NCBI GenBank assembly: GCA_963765955.1
Contig: CAVXYA010000002.1
Coordinates: forward strand, 1,504,810-1,568,809
Direction: 5' to 3'
DNA from: JAXDMK01 sp963765955
GTDB taxonomy: Bacteria; Actinomycetota; Acidimicrobiia; Acidimicrobiales; AC-14
Length of the DNA stretch: 64,000 bases
Shown one piece after another: positions 8,145 through 17,502 of this stretch (position 1 is its first letter; every line of letters starts with the position of its first letter). A model generated the notes under the pieces. The model searched no databases and was not told where the DNA came from. It saw only the letters and a list, made by a program, of their open reading frames with translations. The translations under genes were made by a program, and so were the position numbers.

Positions 8145-9575
8145 ATGACCACGGGTTCGATCGACATGGCCGGCCTCGACGGCGACCGGGTGACGCTGTC
8201 GGCGGAGGACCTCGACGCCCTGGCGGCCCGGGTGGCGGGCCCGCTGTTACGGCCCGGCGACGACGGTTGGGACGCCGCCGTCCTCATCTGGAACGGGATG
8301 GTGGCCAAGGAGCCGGCCCTCGTCGTGCAGCCCACGTCGGCCGCCGACGTGGCCTCCGCCGTGCGGTTCGCGGCCGACCACGGTGTGCTGCTCAGCGTCA
8401 AGGGCGGCGGCCACAACATCGCCGGGTCGTCCATCGCGTCCGGCGGCCTGACCCTCGACATGTCCCGTCTGCGGGAGGTCGCCGTCGATCCCGCCGCCAA
8501 GCGGGTCCAGGTCGGCCCCGGATGCCTCCTCAAGGACGTCGACCAGGAGACGCAGGCCCACGGGCTGGCCGCCGTCCTGGGCTTCGTGTCCGAGACCGGC
8601 GTCGCCGGGCTGACAGTGGGTGGCGGCTTCGGCTACCTCACCCGCCGGTTCGGCTGGACGGTGGACACCCTGGAGGAGGTCGAGGTCGTCACCGCCGACG
8701 GGCAGGTCCGCACCGCCAACCGGGACGAGAACGCCGAGCTGTTCTGGGCGCTTCGTGGCGGCGGCGGGAACTTCGGCGTGGTCACCAGGTTCACGTTCCG
8801 CCTCTACGAGGTGGGCCCGACCATCACTGGCGGGCTGATGGCCTGGAGCGCGGACCGGGCCGACGAGGTGATGGCCGCCTACCGGGCCCTCACCGAGTCG
8901 GCGCCCCGGGAGCTCACGTGCGTGCTCACCATCCGCCTGGCTCCCCCGGCGCCGTTCCTCCCCACCGAATGGCACGGCCAGCCGATCGTGGGGTTCGTCG
9001 CCTGTCACAGCGGGCCCGACGCGGCCACCGACCTGGCCCCCATGCGTGACCTCGGGGATCCCATCGTCGACCTGATCACCGAGAAGCCCTATGTCGCCCA
9101 GCAGTCGATGCTCGACGCGACCCAGCCCAAGGGGAGGCACTACTACTGGAAGACGGAGTTCCTCCCCGCCCTGTCGGAGCCGTTCCTCGACACGTTCCGC
9201 GCCGGCGCGCTGAAGGTCACCTCACCCATGTCGCAGTCGATCATCTTCCACCTGGCGGGGGCGCTCGAGGAGCGGGCGGAGGACGACGGGGCGGTGGGCA
9301 ACCGCGACGCCCGCTACGTGGCCGGCTTCACCGGCTCGTGGCCGCCGGACGATCCCCGGGCCGGCGAGCACGTGGCGTGGGTGCGGCAGTCGTGGGAGAC
9401 CATCCGCCCCTTCTCCACCGGCGGGAACTACGTCAACTTCCAGGTGGCCGACGACGACGCCGCTCGCACCGCCGCTGCCTACGGTCCGAACCTCGATCGC
9501 CTCCGGCGGGTGAAGTCCGAGTACGACCCCCACAACCTCTTCCGGGTGAACCGCAACGTGTCCCCCGCCGGCTGA
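8145..9575 (+). CDS. FAD-linked oxidase, berberine-bridge type
   Basis: A 476-residue flavoprotein of the PCMH/berberine-bridge family. The FAD-binding domain shows KGGGHNIAGSS, whose His is the usual 8-alpha-linkage site, and GGGFGYLTRRFG. The C-terminal BBE element EYDPHNLFRVNRN is complete. The second covalent site (Cys) of bicovalent members is not evident, so it is probably monocovalent, like 6-hydroxynicotine oxidases. The ATG at 8145 follows GAGGGGAG. The substrate is unknown; such enzymes oxidise sugars, alkaloids or phenolics. It is a single-gene unit ending 31 bp from a convergent gene. Confidence 0.88.
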   Translation: MTTGSIDMAGLDGDRVTLSAEDLDALAARVAGPLLRPGDDGWDAAVLIWNGMVAKEPALVVQPTSAADVASAVRFAADHGVLLSVKGGGHNIAGSSIASGGLTLDMSRLREVAVDPAAKRVQVGPGCLLKDVDQETQAHGLAAVLGFVSETGVAGLTVGGGFGYLTRRFGWTVDTLEEVEVVTADGQVRTANRDENAELFWALRGGGGNFGVVTRFTFRLYEVGPTITGGLMAWSADRADEVMAAYRALTESAPRELTCVLTIRLAPPAPFLPTEWHGQPIVGFVACHSGPDAATDLAPMRDLGDPIVDLITEKPYVAQQSMLDATQPKGRHYYWKTEFLPALSEPFLDTFRAGALKVTSPMSQSIIFHLAGALEERAEDDGAVGNRDARYVAGFTGSWPPDDPRAGEHVAWVRQSWETIRPFSTGGNYVNFQVADDDAARTAAAYGPNLDRLRRVKSEYDPHNLFRVNRNVSPAG

Positions 9576-9579
9576 ACCG

Positions 9580-9603
9580 GCGCCCGCCCGAAGGCCCGGG
9601 CGC
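9580..9603. terminator. Possible two-way terminator hairpin
   Basis: GCGCCCG (9580-9586) and CGGGCGC (9597-9603) form a GC-only stem around a 10-nt loop in the short gap between two convergent genes. There is no T-run, which is common in high-GC actinobacteria. Confidence 0.4.
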
Positions 9604-9606
9604 GGC

Positions 9607-10089
9607 TCAGGTCTGGTCGGCGGCCCGCTGCAGCTCGGCGATGTCGAGCTTGCCCATCCCGAGCATCGCCTTCATGACCCGCTGCGTCTTCTCGGTGTCG
9701 GGGTCTTTGAGCATGTCGTTCATGAGGGTGGGGACGATCTGCCAGGACACGCCGAACTGGTCCTTCAGCCAGCCGCACGGGCCCTCCTTGCCACCCTCGG
9801 AGAGCTTGGACCAGAAGCGGTCGATCTCCTCCTGGGACTCGCAGTTCACCTGGAACGAGATCGCCTCGTCGAACGTGAACTCCGGGCCTCCGTTGAGGGC
9901 GACGAACTCCTGCCCGTCGAGCTCGAAGTCCACCGTCATGACCATGCCCTCGGGACGGGGGCCGGCCGAGCCGTAGTGGCTCACCTGCAGGATCCGGGAG
10001 TTCTCGAAGATGCCTGTGTAGAACTTCGCCGCCTCCTCGCCCTCGGTGTCGAACCACAGGCAGGGGGTGATCTTGGTCAGCGTCGCCAT
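9607..10089 (-). CDS. VOC/PhnB-like protein
   Basis: A 160-residue protein of the PhnB (3-demethylubiquinone-9 3-methyltransferase-like) branch of the VOC fold. Its hallmarks are TPCLWFDTEGEEAAKFYTGIF, the NGGPEFTFDEAISFQVNC segment and CGWLKDQFGVSWQIVP, followed by MLKDPDTEKTQRVMKAMLGM. These small dimeric proteins bind metals or small ligands. Despite the family name, methyltransferase activity is unlikely. It lies in the same direction as, and downstream of, the LuxR-type regulator, 65 bp away. The start at 10089 gives the family's usual length. Confidence 0.85.
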   Translation of the reverse strand: MATLTKITPCLWFDTEGEEAAKFYTGIFENSRILQVSHYGSAGPRPEGMVMTVDFELDGQEFVALNGGPEFTFDEAISFQVNCESQEEIDRFWSKLSEGGKEGPCGWLKDQFGVSWQIVPTLMNDMLKDPDTEKTQRVMKAMLGMGKLDIAELQRAADQT

Positions 10090-10154
10090 GGCGGTGTCCT
10101 CTCTGGTCTGGTTGCCTCGGGGGTAGGACGAGCGCCGGCGGCCAAAGTCATCGG

Positions 10155-10823
10155 TTAGGCCGAGCCGGGGGTCACCAGGCCCGACTCGTAGGCGACCACC
10201 ACCAGCTGCACCCGGTCGCGGGCGGCCAGCTTCATCATGATGCGGCTGACGTGGGTCTTCGCCGTGGCCGCGCTCACGTACAGCTCCTCGGCGATCTCGG
10301 CGTTCGACAGACCCCGTCCCACCTGCACCAGCACCTCTCGCTCCCGCTCGGTGAGCTGGTCGAGACGGCGGGTCCGCTCCACCGGGGGCGGTCCGGGACG
10401 GGACACGAGCTCGGCGATGACCCGCCCGGTGATGCGGGGGGAGAGGAGGGCCTCGCCGCCGGCCACCACCCGCACCGCGGCCAGCAGATCGGCCGGGTCG
10501 GTGTCCTTGAGAAGGAACCCGCTGGCCCCCGCCCGGAGGGCGTCGAAGACGTATTCGTCCAGGTCGAAGGTGGTGAGGACGATGACCCGGGTGTCGGCCA
10601 GGCGCTCGTCGCCCACGATCTGGCGGGTGGCGGCGATGCCGTCGAGGTCGGGCATGCGGACGTCCATCAACACCACGTCCGGGCGGTGCTCGGCCGCCAT
10701 CGCCACCGCCTCGACGCCGTTGGCCGCCTCCGCCACCACCCGGCAGTCGGGCGCGGAGTCGACCAGCACCCGGAACCCGGCCCGCACCAGGGTCTGGTCG
10801 TCGGCGACCAGGACGGAGATCAC
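10155..10823 (-). CDS. LuxR-family response regulator
   Basis: A 222-residue NarL/FixJ-type regulator. The receiver domain has the acidic pocket VLVADDQ, the phospho-acceptor Asp in VVLMDVRMPDLDG, the Thr in VIVLTTFD and the Lys in GFLLKD. The C-terminal LuxR HTH reads LTEREREVLVQVGRGLSNAE followed by IAEELYVSAATAKTHVSRIM. GTG at 10823 is chosen because it lies 10 bp after the kinase stop and gives a complete receiver strand 1. It pairs with the DesK-type kinase just upstream and should bind DNA when phosphorylated by it. Targets cannot be read from the sequence. Confidence 0.9.
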   Translation of the reverse strand: MISVLVADDQTLVRAGFRVLVDSAPDCRVVAEAANGVEAVAMAAEHRPDVVLMDVRMPDLDGIAATRQIVGDERLADTRVIVLTTFDLDEYVFDALRAGASGFLLKDTDPADLLAAVRVVAGGEALLSPRITGRVIAELVSRPGPPPVERTRRLDQLTEREREVLVQVGRGLSNAEIAEELYVSAATAKTHVSRIMMKLAARDRVQLVVVAYESGLVTPGSA

Positions 10824-10833
10824 CGGCTGCCAC

Positions 10834-12068
10834 TCACTGGGCGACGATGACCGGGTGCGCCGGCGCGAAGGGCAGGGTGGCCGCCACCCGGAAGCCGCCG
10901 CCGACCCGCGGCCCGGTGGTGAGCTCGCCGCCGAAGACGGCCACCCGCTCCCGCATCCCGAGCAGACCGAGGCCTCCGCCGGGGTGGCCGGGGACGCCAT
11001 CGGCGGCCGCGCCCCGGCCATCGTCGCTGACCACGACCGTCACCGACCCCGGGAGGTAGTGGACGTCGACTTCGGCCCGGGCCGGCCCGGCGTGCTTGAT
11101 GACGTTGGTGAGGGCCTCCTGGACGATGCGGAAGGCGCACAGGTCGACCCCCGGGGGCACGTCCGCCGGGCTGCCCGTGACCGTCACCTCGACGGGGACC
11201 CCTGCCTCCCGGACGCCCTGGGCCAGTGAACCCACCCCCGCCAGTCCGGGGGCAGGCGCCAACACCGGGCTCGTCCCGGCTGAGGGCGGCCCCGGCGGCG
11301 GGGCATCGTCGGACTCGTTCTGGCGGAGGACGCCCAGCAGCCGCCGCATCTCGTCCAGCGCCTCGCGGCTGGTGACCTTGACGTTCTGCAGGATGCGCTT
11401 GGCCTCGGCGGGGTCGGTGTCGATGACGTGGGCCCCCACGCCCGACTGCACCGCCACCACGCTCATGGCGTGGGCGACGACGTCGTGCAGCTCGCGGGCG
11501 ATGCGCAGCCGCTCCTCGGCCACCGCCCGCCGGGCCTCGACCTGCTGGTTGCGCTCGAGGTCGGTGGCCCGGGCCTCGAGGGCGGCGGTTAGGCCCGGCG
11601 GACGCGGACGCTGTCGCCGAATACGGCGGCGATGCCGAAGATGGCCACGTTCCCGGCGAAGTCGCCCGGGCTCAGCTCCTCCGGATGGGTGATGACGGAG
11701 ATCAGCAGGAGGGCCAGGTAGACGCTGACCGCGCCGACCCAGACCGGGCGGGGCCGCAGGCTGGCCACCGTGTAGAGGGCGATGAGGGCGATGACGGGCA
11801 GGCCGTTGTCGGGGTAGTCGCGGACGAGATAGGCGATGGCGGCCACCGTCACCACCACCAGCACGGCCACCGGCCACCGCCGGCGCAGGGCGATGACGCC
11901 GAAGCCCACCACCACGAGGCCGACCGCGACGGCGTCGGTCGGCGTCGGGTGGTCGGCCGTCGGCTCCACCGTCAGGCTGACCAGCCCCGCCACCATGACC
12001 AGGGCCGCGAAGACCGAGTCGACCACCAGCGGGTTGGCCCGGCGCATGCGGGCCCACAACCGTCTCAC
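10834..12068 (-). pseudogene. DesK-type sensor histidine kinase, frameshifted
   Basis: The N-terminal half (GTG at 12068; MRRANPLVVDSVFAALVMVA) contains about five membrane segments and ends in VFGDSVRVRRA at a stop at 11589. The kinase half continues in another frame: LTAALEARATDLERNQQVEA, the HisKA_3 phosphorylation motif RIARELHDVVAHAMSVVAVQ, and the ATPase N and G1 boxes (NVIKHA, VSDDGRG). One base seems to be missing near 11592-11605. Restoring it gives a normal kinase of about 410 residues that stops 10 bp before the regulator start. The intact regulator and the clean domains on both sides make an assembly error as likely as true loss. It probably senses a membrane or envelope signal. 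Confidence 0.8.
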
Positions 12069-12222
12069 GCTCCGACGATACGACCCGATCGCTGGGGCGA
12101 CGTCGGCCCCCGGGGTGAATCGCCTGTAATCCCCCGAGCGTACGAGGGAAGGAAGTTGAACGCGCAACTGTTATCACCTACGTACAGTTGCTCCGAGACG
12201 GAGCGCCCCCAGGAGGCCCGCC

Positions 12223-13185
12223 ATGCCCGCCGTCACCGTCGACAACGTCCTCGCCCTGCCCCGGATCGACCGGCCGGCGGCCCCCGCCGTCGAGCGCCCG
12301 GTGGTCTCCGTCCACACCGCCCCCGGCGGCTTCGAGGGGGAGGGCTTCCCCGTGCGCCGGGCCTTCGCCGGCGTCGACCTGGGCCTCCTCGACCCGTTCA
12401 TCCACATGGACCAGATGGGCGAGGTGGAGTACGGCGCGGGCGAGGCCAAGGGCACCTCGTGGCACCCCCACCGCGGGTTCGAGACCGCCACCTACATCAT
12501 CGACGGCACCTTCGAGCATCAGGACAACGCCGGTGGCGGTGGGGTGATCACCGACGGTGACACCCAGTGGATGACCGCCGGTGCCGGCATCCAGCACATC
12601 GAACGGCCACCCGAGGCGTTGGTGATGAGCGGGGGCACCTTCCACGGCATCCAGCTCTGGGTGAACCTGCCCAAGTCCAAGAAGTGGGAGGCGCCTCGCT
12701 ACCAGGACATCAGGGCCGGCCGGGCCACGCTGCTGACAACCCCCGACGGCGGGACGCTCATCCGGGTCATCGCGGGCGACGTCGCCGGCCACACCGGGCC
12801 GGGCGTCACCCATACGCCGATGGCCTTCGTCCACGCCACCCTCAGCCCGGGGGCCGAGCTCGTCCTGCCCTGGCAGCCCGACTTCAACGCCCTGGTGTAC
12901 GCCCTGGCCGGCGACGGCAGCGTGGGATCCGCCCGGCGCCCGTTCCGGACGGGGCAGCTGGCCGTGTTCGGCAAGGGCGACTTCGTCAGCGTGGCCGCGT
13001 CCGAGCGCCAGGACAGCCACACCCCCAACCTCGAGATCCTCGTCCTCGGCGGACGCCCGATCAAGGAGCCCCTCGCCTGGTACGGGCCGTTCGTGATGAA
13101 CACGAGGGAGGAGATCCTCCAGGCCGTGGACGACTTCCACGCCGGCCGGCTGGGAAGCATCCCCGCCTCCAGCCTCAAGGCGTAG
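12223..13185 (+). CDS. Pirin-family bicupin protein
   Basis: A 320-residue pirin. The N-terminal cupin contains the metal-ligand signature HPHRGFETATYIIDG and the following GDTQWMTAGAGIQHIE. The C-terminal cupin ends in ILVLGGRPIKEPLAWYGPFV, then MNTREEI, as in most bacterial pirins. Pirins bind iron; some have quercetinase activity or modulate metabolic enzymes. The length and motifs are normal. The gene starts 38 bp after a GC-poor patch (about 12160-12190) that may hold its promoter, and is divergent from the two-component system. Confidence 0.9.
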   Translation: MPAVTVDNVLALPRIDRPAAPAVERPVVSVHTAPGGFEGEGFPVRRAFAGVDLGLLDPFIHMDQMGEVEYGAGEAKGTSWHPHRGFETATYIIDGTFEHQDNAGGGGVITDGDTQWMTAGAGIQHIERPPEALVMSGGTFHGIQLWVNLPKSKKWEAPRYQDIRAGRATLLTTPDGGTLIRVIAGDVAGHTGPGVTHTPMAFVHATLSPGAELVLPWQPDFNALVYALAGDGSVGSARRPFRTGQLAVFGKGDFVSVAASERQDSHTPNLEILVLGGRPIKEPLAWYGPFVMNTREEILQAVDDFHAGRLGSIPASSLKA

Positions 13186-13230
13186 CGCCGGACACCCGGC
13201 GCGCCGGGACCACGACGGCGATACGGTGAC

Positions 13231-14478
13231 GTGGTGGCCGAGCCCCGGGTGCTGGCGATGGTCCTGGCCGGCGGCGAGGGCAAGCGCCTGCACCCGCTGA
13301 CCGCCGACCGGGCCAAGCCGGCGGTGCCGTTCGGGGGCCACTACCGGCTTATCGACTTCGTCCTCTCCAACCTGGCCAACGGCGGCTACCTGCGGATCGT
13401 CGTCCTCACCCAGTACAAGTCGCACAGCCTCGACCTCCACATCAGCCGTACGTGGCGCCTGTCGACGCTGCTCGACACCTACGTCACCCCGGTGCCGGCC
13501 CAGATGCGGCGCGGTCCCCGATGGTTCGCGGGCTCGGCCGACGCCATATTCCAGAACCTCAACCTCGTCTACGACGACCGGCCCGACTACATCTGCGTGT
13601 TCGGGGCCGACCACATCTATCGGATGGACCCCCGCCAGATGGTCGAGCAGCACGCGGCCAGCGGGGCGGGCGTGACCGTCGGCGCCATCCGGGTGCCCAA
13701 GGCGGAGTCGGGGAGCTTCGGCATCATCGAGCCCGGTCCGGGGACGACCATCGATGCCTTCCGGGAGAAGCCGAAGGATGCCGAGGGGATTCCCGACGCC
13801 CCCGACCAGGTCTTCGCCTCCATGGGCAACTACGTGTTCACCACGTCGACCCTCGTCGACGCCGTCACCCAGGACTCCGACGACGAGGAGTCGCGCCACG
13901 ACGTCGGCGGCGACATCATCCCCATGCTGGTCAAGGCGGGCCAGGCCCACTTCTACGACTTCACCGACAACGACGTGCCCGGGGTCACCGAGCGGGAACG
14001 GGGCTACTGGCGGGACGTGGGCACGCTCGACGCCTACTACGACGCCCACATGGACCTGATCTCGGTTCACCCCGTCTTCAACCTCTACAACCGGTGGTGG
14101 CCGATCCTCACGTCCACCCGCCCCCTGCCCCCGGCCAAGTTCGTGCACGAGGCCGGCGAACGGGTGGGACGGGCGATGAACTCGATGGTCTGCGCCGGGG
14201 CCATCATCTCGGGGGGGCTGGTGCGGGGCTCGGTGCTGTCACCGGGCGTGGTGTGCGACGACTACTCCCTGGTGGAGGACTCGGTGCTGCTCGACGACGT
14301 GGTGGTGGGGCCTGGCGCCATCGTCCGCCGGGCCATCATCGACAAGAACGTGGTCATCCCCCCCGGCGCCCGCATCGGGGTCGACCACGACGAGGACTCC
14401 GACCTGTACACCATCTCCAAGAACGGGGTAGTCGTCGTCGGCAAGGGACGGCGGGTGCTGCCGCCCCCCAAGCGGTGA
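13231..14478 (+). CDS. glgC: Glucose-1-phosphate adenylyltransferase
   Basis: Makes ADP-glucose from glucose-1-phosphate and ATP, the first committed step of bacterial glycogen synthesis. The 415-residue protein has the nucleotidyltransferase loop AGGEGKRLHPLTADRAKPAV, VPFGGHYRLIDF, the GNYVFTTSTLVDA and GGDIIPMLV catalytic-region motifs, and a C-terminal left-handed beta-helix rich in hexapeptides (IVRRAIIDKNVVIPPGARIG). The start is GTG at 13231, with another GTG next to it. The next gene starts 13 bp downstream and completes the pathway. Confidence 0.95.
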   Translation: MVAEPRVLAMVLAGGEGKRLHPLTADRAKPAVPFGGHYRLIDFVLSNLANGGYLRIVVLTQYKSHSLDLHISRTWRLSTLLDTYVTPVPAQMRRGPRWFAGSADAIFQNLNLVYDDRPDYICVFGADHIYRMDPRQMVEQHAASGAGVTVGAIRVPKAESGSFGIIEPGPGTTIDAFREKPKDAEGIPDAPDQVFASMGNYVFTTSTLVDAVTQDSDDEESRHDVGGDIIPMLVKAGQAHFYDFTDNDVPGVTERERGYWRDVGTLDAYYDAHMDLISVHPVFNLYNRWWPILTSTRPLPPAKFVHEAGERVGRAMNSMVCAGAIISGGLVRGSVLSPGVVCDDYSLVEDSVLLDDVVVGPGAIVRRAIIDKNVVIPPGARIGVDHDEDSDLYTISKNGVVVVGKGRRVLPPPKR

Positions 14479-14491
14479 CGCGCCTGCCGCG

Positions 14492-15688
14492 ATGAAGGTC
14501 GCCCTGCTCACCCGGGAGTTCCCTCCCGAGGTCTACGGCGGGGCCGGGGTCCACGCCACCTACCTGAGCCGGGAGCTGGCCCGGCTAGTCGACCTCGAGG
14601 TCCACTGCTTTGGCGCGGCGCGGGACCTCCCCCACGTCACCGCCCATCCGCCGTGGCCGGAGGTGGCCGCCGGCCCCCACGGCGACGTGCTCGGCGTGCT
14701 CTCGGTCGACCTGCGTATGGCCGCCGCGGCCGCCGGCGCCGACATCGTCCACACCCACACCTGGTACGCCAACATGGGCGGCCACCTGGCCAAGGTGCTC
14801 CACGGGATCCCCCACGTGCTGACCACCCACAGCCTCGAGCCCAGCCGCCCCTGGAAGGCGGAACAGCTCGGGGCCGGCTACGGCGTGTCCTCGTGGTGCG
14901 AGCGGACCGCGATCGAGGCGGCCGACGCCGTCGTCGCCGTGTCCGCCGGTATGCGGGCCGACATCCTGGCGACCTACCCGAGCGTCGATCCCGGGCGGGT
15001 GGCCGTCATCCCCAACGGCATCGACCCCGAGGAGTACCGGCCCGATCCCTCGACCGACGCCCTCGAGCGGCTCGGCGTCGACCCCGGAAGGCCGTCGGTC
15101 GTCTTCGTCGGCCGCATGACCAGGCAGAAGGGCATCGAGCACGCCCTCGACGCGGCCGCCCACATCGACGCCGATGCCCAGGTGGTGCTGTGCGCGGGCG
15201 CCCCCGACACGCCCGAGATCGGCGCCGAGTTCCGGGCCCGGGCCGCCGTTCTGGCCGCCACCCGGGGCAACGTGGTGTGGGTCGAGGAGATGGTGCCCCG
15301 CACCACCCTCGTGCAGATCCTGAGCCACGCGTCGGTGTTCCTCTGCCCGTCGGTGTACGAGCCGTTCGGGATCACCAACCTGGAGGCCATGGCCTGCGAG
15401 GTGCCGGTGGTGGCCAGCGCGGTGGGCGGCATCCCCGAGGTGGTGGTCGACGGCGAGACGGGCTGGCTGGTGCCCATCGAGGTGGACGCCGAGGGCCTGC
15501 CCGTCGATCCCACCGGCTTCGCCCTCGGGCTGGCCACCAGGGTGAACGAGCTGCTGGGCGACCCCGCCAAAGGCCGCCGGATGGGACAGGCCGGCCGCCG
15601 GCGGGTGCTCGAGCACTTCAGCTGGCCGAGCATCGCCTCCCGCACCGTCGGGCTGTACGAGCGGGTCCTCGCGGGTGGTCAGCGGTAG
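14492..15688 (+). CDS. Glycogen synthase, actinobacterial GlgA/GlgM type
   Basis: A 398-residue GT-B glycosyltransferase. The N-terminal nucleotide-sugar loop reads TREFPPEVYGGAGVHATYLS. The C-terminal domain has GRMTRQKGIEHALDA and the E-x7-E motif in YEPFGITNLEAMACEVP. This short actinobacterial type corresponds to the mycobacterial enzyme now called GlgM, which transfers glucose from ADP-glucose to phosphate-activated maltosyl acceptors rather than extending glycogen directly. Which of the two reactions it performs cannot be told from sequence alone. It is co-transcribed with glgC 13 bp upstream and its end overlaps a convergent SDR gene by 10 bp. Confidence 0.88.
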   Translation: MKVALLTREFPPEVYGGAGVHATYLSRELARLVDLEVHCFGAARDLPHVTAHPPWPEVAAGPHGDVLGVLSVDLRMAAAAAGADIVHTHTWYANMGGHLAKVLHGIPHVLTTHSLEPSRPWKAEQLGAGYGVSSWCERTAIEAADAVVAVSAGMRADILATYPSVDPGRVAVIPNGIDPEEYRPDPSTDALERLGVDPGRPSVVFVGRMTRQKGIEHALDAAAHIDADAQVVLCAGAPDTPEIGAEFRARAAVLAATRGNVVWVEEMVPRTTLVQILSHASVFLCPSVYEPFGITNLEAMACEVPVVASAVGGIPEVVVDGETGWLVPIEVDAEGLPVDPTGFALGLATRVNELLGDPAKGRRMGQAGRRRVLEHFSWPSIASRTVGLYERVLAGGQR

Positions 15689-16590
15689 CCGGTGGTGTCC
15701 GCCGGCTTGCCCGCGTCCTGCACCTCGGGGAGGTAGCGCCAGGCGTCGGGCTGGCTGCCGTCGAGATCGGTGAAGCCGTAGACCCTCGCCAGCTGGCCGC
15801 TCGACAGCGAGGCACCGTTCCAGCGGGACACGTCGGGATCGGCGGCCAGGGCGGCCACCGCCCGACCCACGAACGACGGGCTTTCGGAGATGGCGAAGTG
15901 GGGGATGCGGGCGGTCGCGTCCGACCAGTTCGCCTCGGTGACGCCGAACGCCTCGAGCATGGCCTCCGACCGCAGCCATCCGGGGGTGAGGGCGACGGCC
16001 GTCCCGCCGTGCGGCTCCAGCTCGTGGGCCAGGGCGAAGGCCATGCGCAGGTTGGCCGCCTTGGCCATGTCGTAGAAGAACGAGACCCGGTAGTTGGTGG
16101 CGTTGTACTCGGCGGTGCCGTCGGTCACCTCGACCACCAGGCCGCCCGGCTCCCGGATGAGGAGCGGGAGGGCGAAGTGGCAGGTGATGGCGTGGGTGTC
16201 CACCGCCAGGCGGAGGGTGCGCAGGCCGATCTCCAACGACGACTCCCACACCGTCTTGTCCCATTCCATGGTGGTGGCGCCCCAGATGTCGTTCACCAGG
16301 ATGTGCAGGCGCCCCTGCTCGGCGTCGATGCGGGCGACCAGCGCCTCCACCTCCTCGGGCACCAGGTGGTCGACCCGCACCGCGATCCCCCGGCCGCCGG
16401 CCGCGTCCACCAGCTCGGCCGTCTCCTCGATGGTCTCCGGCCGGTTCATCTCCGACCGCTCGGAGCGGGTGGTGCGGCCGGTGACGTAGACCGTCGCGCC
16501 GGCCGCACCCAGCTCCACCGCGATGCCTCGTCCGGCGGCCCGGGTCGCTCCCGCGACCAGGGCGACCTTGCCCGCCAGCGGCCTCTCCAT
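15679..16590 (-). CDS. Short-chain dehydrogenase/reductase
   Basis: A 303-residue SDR. The Rossmann glycine motif is VAGATRAAGRGIAVELG, the NAD(P)-discriminating region is YVTGRTTRSE, and the catalytic Tyr and Lys are in FFYDMAKAANLRMA. The long C-terminal extension (VYGFTDLDGSQPDAWRYLPE) and the insertion with HILVNDIWGATTMEWDK are typical of a larger SDR subfamily annotated only as oxidoreductase. The substrate is unknown. The RTTRS segment after strand 2 points to NADP. It overlaps the 3' end of the glycogen synthase gene by 10 bp and reads toward it. Confidence 0.88.
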   Translation of the reverse strand: MERPLAGKVALVAGATRAAGRGIAVELGAAGATVYVTGRTTRSERSEMNRPETIEETAELVDAAGGRGIAVRVDHLVPEEVEALVARIDAEQGRLHILVNDIWGATTMEWDKTVWESSLEIGLRTLRLAVDTHAITCHFALPLLIREPGGLVVEVTDGTAEYNATNYRVSFFYDMAKAANLRMAFALAHELEPHGGTAVALTPGWLRSEAMLEAFGVTEANWSDATARIPHFAISESPSFVGRAVAALAADPDVSRWNGASLSSGQLARVYGFTDLDGSQPDAWRYLPEVQDAGKPADTTGYR

Positions 16591-16635
16591 ACCTCCCGAC
16601 CCTACGGCGGGGGCGTGGCGGTCGCTCGTCGGCTT

Positions 16636-17118
16636 TCAGCCGGCCAGCAGCTCGTCGAGACGCTCGTAGCCCTCACGGACGCCGACGTCCATGCCGCTGG
16701 CGAGGAAGGCGTCGCGACCCTCGAAGCTGTCGACCAGCGAGGTGGCCGTCAGCCGGGTGCGGCCATTGCCGAGGTCCTCGAGCTCCAACCGCTCCAGGGC
16801 CACGCTGTCGGGCATGCCTTCGAAGGTGAAGGTCTGCACGATCAGCTCCGACGGGCGCACCTCGTGGAAGCAGCCCCGGAAGCCGTACTCGTTGCCGTCG
16901 CTCGTGTGAACGTAGCGGTACGACCCGCCGGTGCGGCAGTCGAACTGCTCGACCCGCATCTCGGTGCCGCGGGGGCCGAGCCACTGGGGCAGGAGCTCGG
17001 GGTCGGTGTGGGCCCGGAAGACCTTCGCCGGGGGGGCGTCGAACTCGCGGGTGATCCGCACCATGGGGACATTGGGGTCGGCCGTGATCTCGGTCTGGTG
17101 GGTGCTGGTGGTGGTCAT
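16636..17118 (-). CDS. SRPBCC/AHSA1-like protein
   Basis: A 160-residue protein with one SRPBCC (AHSA1) domain. It shows ITREFDAPPAKVFRAHTDPE, LLPQWLGPRGTEMRVE, GGSYRYVH and the C-terminal helix region MDVGVREGYERLDELLAG. The fold binds hydrophobic ligands. In actinobacteria such genes commonly form an operon with an ArsR-family repressor, as here: its ATG overlaps the stop of the ArsR gene by 4 bp. It should therefore be controlled by the two palindromes at 17503-17566. The ligand is unknown. Confidence 0.9.
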   Translation of the reverse strand: MTTTSTHQTEITADPNVPMVRITREFDAPPAKVFRAHTDPELLPQWLGPRGTEMRVEQFDCRTGGSYRYVHTSDGNEYGFRGCFHEVRPSELIVQTFTFEGMPDSVALERLELEDLGNGRTRLTATSLVDSFEGRDAFLASGMDVGVREGYERLDELLAG

Positions 17119-17486
17119 GTCGGTTCTCCTGTCTGAGGTTGGGTCGGTGGGGTTGGTTCGATGTCGTCGGGCAGCATCAGCAGCAGGTCGTCGAGGCGGC
17201 GGTACCGCTCCTCGGCCTGGCGCCGGTAGCGCTCGATCCACTTGGTCATCAAGTCGAACACCTCTGCTTCGAGATGCACCGGGCGGCGCTGGGCCTCCCG
17301 GGTGCGGCTCACCAGGCCGGCGTCCTCCAGCACCTTGAGGTGCTTGGAGACGGCCTGGACGGTCACCTGGTACGGCTCGGCCAGCTCGTTGACGGTGGCG
17401 TCGCCCACGGCGAGCCTCGCCACCATGTCCCGCCGGGTGGGATCGGCCAGAGCCGAGAACACCCGGGAAAGCGCATCCGCTGCCAC
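17115..17486 (-). CDS. ArsR-family repressor
   Basis: A 123-residue winged-helix regulator: ALADPTRRDMVARLAVGDAT, VNELAEPYQVTVQAVSKHLK and VLEDAGLVSRTREAQRRPVH. It has no cysteine pair for metal sensing, so it belongs to the non-metal branch that pairs with SRPBCC proteins. It probably represses its own operon by binding the two TCAACC-N4-GGTTGA sites just upstream (17503-17566). The gene overlaps the SRPBCC gene by 4 bp and lies divergent from nothing nearby, so the operators control this operon only. Confidence 0.9.
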   Translation of the reverse strand: MAADALSRVFSALADPTRRDMVARLAVGDATVNELAEPYQVTVQAVSKHLKVLEDAGLVSRTREAQRRPVHLEAEVFDLMTKWIERYRRQAEERYRRLDDLLLMLPDDIEPTPPTQPQTGEPT

Positions 17487-17502
17487 TGCCGTCCTCCTGC
17501 TT

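Noticed and set aside
5163..8148. Long plus-strand open frames opposite the metalloprotease
   Set aside because: They mirror a gene with clear signal peptide and catalytic motifs on the other strand; high GC makes long shadow frames.
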